A DNA stretch of 7,105 nt from Hungatella sp. UBA5982. Lineage in GTDB: Bacteria; Bacillota; Clostridia; Lachnospirales; Lachnospiraceae. The notes beneath the pieces were generated by a model, which worked only from the letters and a program-made list of their open reading frames with translations, searched no databases and was not told the DNA's origin. Position numbers and translations under genes: made by a program. Each line of letters begins with the position of its first letter. Within the stretch, counting starts at the first letter, position 1. The DNA lies in the NCBI GenBank assembly GCA_002429965.1, contig DJBG01000210.1, positions 1 through 7,105 of the forward strand. Direction: 5' to 3'. Below, piece by piece: positions 6,239-7,105 of the stretch.

Positions 6239-7105
6239 ATGGGGCCAAAACTATTAAAATTAATTCGTATTATGCTAATGCACACAAACGAAATGACTGC
6301 TTCTGCTTTAGCTGCTGAGATGGGGGTATCGGAACGCAGCATTAAAAATTATATTTCAGAGATCAATAACAACCATCCTCAGACGATCCGCTCATCCAGG
6401 AAGGGGTATTCTATCCAAGCGGAGACCGGAAGAAAATTATTAAATGATTCCGGCACTCACATCCCCCAGTCCTCCCAGGAAAGACTGGTTTATATTATCA
6501 ATCTTCTGATCAAACAGGAAGCCGGCATTGATGCATACGACTTATGCGATACCATATACATCAGCTACTCCACTTTAAAAAATGAACTGGGAGCTGTAAA
6601 AAAGAAGCTGAGTCCGTTTGATTTAAGGCTTGTGAATCAAAAGGACAATTTGTCCATTGAGGGACTGGAAAAAAACAAGCGCCGTCTGCTAAGCTCTATT
6701 TTATACGATGAATCCAACATTAACTTTGTAAGCCTGAAAACCATACAGCATGTATTTCCTGATATTGAAATTGAATATATTAAAAATACATTGCTGAATA
6801 TCTTTGATAAATACCAGTATTTTGTCAATGACTATTCTCTGATCAATATTGTTCTCCACATCACCATAGCCATCGACAGGATAAAAAATCACAATGTCAA
6901 TAACCAGGATGTTCAGGAACTGGCTCAGATACGGCATCACGAATATGAGCTGGCAAGTCAGGTCACAAACGAATTAGAAAATCATTTTCATATCACATAT
7001 AGTGAGGCGGAAATTTATGAACTTGCCCTGCTGCTGATTTCCAGAGCTACTACCATTGATTATAAAAGCATAACCACCGCTAATTTAGAGGATTTTATCG
7101 GTAAG
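6239..7105 (+). CDS. PRD-containing transcriptional activator (LicR/MtlR-like), N-terminal 289 residues
   Basis: The frame is open from ATG at 6239 to the window edge, with AGAAGGAGG ending 8 bases before the start. Residues 1-60 form a winged helix (ALAAEMGVSERSIKNYISEI at 23-42). A second HTH of the Mga type follows at about 80-150 (AYDLCDTIYISYSTLKNEL). Residues from about 165 to 275 are a first PTS regulation domain with His207 in NIVLHITIAIDRI. The second PRD1 histidine position appears to be Leu265 (ELALLLIS). Two DNA-binding domains instead of the RNA-binding CAT domain of BglG point to a DNA-binding activator of the LicR/CelR/MtlR kind. These usually continue with PRD2, EIIB-like and EIIA-like domains beyond the window. 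Divergent to the PTS operon, it probably controls it in response to phosphorylation by PTS proteins, perhaps including the local HPr and EIIB. Confidence 0.85.
   Translation, partial: MGPKLLKLIRIMLMHTNEMTASALAAEMGVSERSIKNYISEINNNHPQTIRSSRKGYSIQAETGRKLLNDSGTHIPQSSQERLVYIINLLIKQEAGIDAYDLCDTIYISYSTLKNELGAVKKKLSPFDLRLVNQKDNLSIEGLEKNKRRLLSSILYDESNINFVSLKTIQHVFPDIEIEYIKNTLLNIFDKYQYFVNDYSLINIVLHITIAIDRIKNHNVNNQDVQELAQIRHHEYELASQVTNELENHFHITYSEAEIYELALLLISRATTIDYKSITTANLEDFIGK

Overview
The window looks like chromosomal DNA of an anaerobic Firmicute, most likely a Clostridia/Lachnospiraceae-type gut or plant-fibre organism. This is inferred from three things: strong AGGAGG-type ribosome binding sites, a two-subunit oxygen-sensitive class I fumarase, and a lactose/cellobiose-family PTS with a phospho-glycosidase. 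No rRNA, tRNA, insertion sequence or CRISPR array was seen.

Left part (1-1690, all minus strand): an operon reads leftwards from a good sigma-70-type promoter (1548-1576) through fumarase alpha (668-1510), fumarase beta (90-641) and the first 27 codons of a probable PlsC-like acyltransferase that leaves the window. A strong intrinsic terminator (1588-1631) insulates it from the gene upstream.

Middle (1689-2313, minus): a YwnA-like Rrf2-family repressor has its own near-consensus promoter, an inverted repeat over the -10 and start site, and an unexplained structured leader of about 130 nt.

Right part (2314-6016, minus): a compact sugar operon runs EIIB, EIIC, EIIA, GH1 phospho-beta-glycosidase, HPr-like protein. 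The sugar would be phosphorylated during uptake by EIIABC and cleaved inside the cell by the GH1 enzyme. Two proteins carry striking substitutions. The GH1 protein has Gln in place of the acid/base Glu (NQIN instead of NEIN). The HPr keeps His15 but has Asn at the Ser46 regulatory site. A divergent regulator with two HTH domains and a PRD (6239 to the window edge, plus strand) faces the operon across 222 bp rich in dyad symmetry and is the probable local activator.

The most interesting hypothesis is a self-contained PTS pathway for an unusual beta-glycoside. It would have its own HPr that escapes HPr-kinase control, and a hydrolase whose active site resembles that of plant myrosinases (S-glycosidases). 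The substitutions are seen directly; the functional reading is inference.
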